Shown here: one piece after another, positions 12,335 to 12,353 of the stretch
Layout: each line of letters starts with the position of its first letter
Position numbering within the stretch: position 1 is the first letter of the stretch
Assembly (NCBI GenBank): GCA_030835185.1
Contig: JAUQWL010000144.1
Span: 1-12,353, forward strand
DNA: 12,353 bases
DNA from: Solirubrobacterales bacterium
Lineage (GTDB): Bacteria > Actinomycetota > Thermoleophilia > Solirubrobacterales > 70-9
Reading direction: 5' to 3'
Translations under genes and position numbers: made by a program
Notes under the pieces: generated by a model
Told to the model about the DNA's origin: nothing
Seen by the model: the letters and a program-made list of their open reading frames with translations, nothing else
The model's database searches: none

Positions 12335-12353
12335 GTTCCCTTCCCGGCCGAGC

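Noticed and set aside
1..12353. Defence system, mobile element, prophage, CRISPR array or riboswitch
   Set aside because: All genes are housekeeping or wall-related, tightly packed, with uniform high-GC codon use; no direct repeats, transposase motifs or long structured leaders were seen.

Overview
The window reads as an ordinary, gene-dense stretch of a high-GC actinobacterial chromosome. The plus-strand order recX - miaB - miaA - dapF - hflX is the block that follows recA in many actinobacteria. An RNase Y gene, an LL-DAP-aminotransferase gene (direct DapL route) and a MurT/GatD pair are also present. This mix makes me think of the deep actinobacterial class Thermoleophilia (Solirubrobacterales-like). 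That placement is inference from gene content and composition, not a search result. I see no mobile element, CRISPR array, tRNA or rRNA, and no gene-free stretch longer than about 120 bases.

Plus strand, 1 to 8523: the 3' part of recX (RecA modulator); rny (mRNA decay endonuclease, unusually without a membrane anchor); a two-helix small membrane protein; miaB and miaA (the two enzymes that make ms2i6A37 in tRNA); dapF and an LL-diaminopimelate aminotransferase (lysine and peptidoglycan precursor); hflX (ribosome-rescue GTPase); dut (dUTPase). Minus strand, 12334 down to 8510: lipid kinase, murT, a SAM methyltransferase, gatD. The first three of these are joined by 4-bp start/stop overlaps and gatD follows after 14 bp, so this looks like one transcription unit for lipid II amidation. 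dut and gatD converge and overlap by 14 bp.

The strongest oddity is dapF. The fold-defining motifs and substrate-binding asparagines are intact, but both catalytic cysteines are serine (S73, S215) and the histidine partner of the first is glutamine (Q157), so the classical two-thiol epimerase chemistry cannot run as described. Other points: a methyltransferase sits between murT and gatD; RNase Y has no N-terminal transmembrane helix and no room for one upstream; a hairpin ends 2 nt before the rny start; five plus-strand genes have a TANNNT box 6-10 nt before ATG and no good Shine-Dalgarno, suggesting leaderless transcripts, while the aminotransferase has a clear Shine-Dalgarno; and the lipid kinase carries a sphingosine-kinase-like MSGDGL motif.
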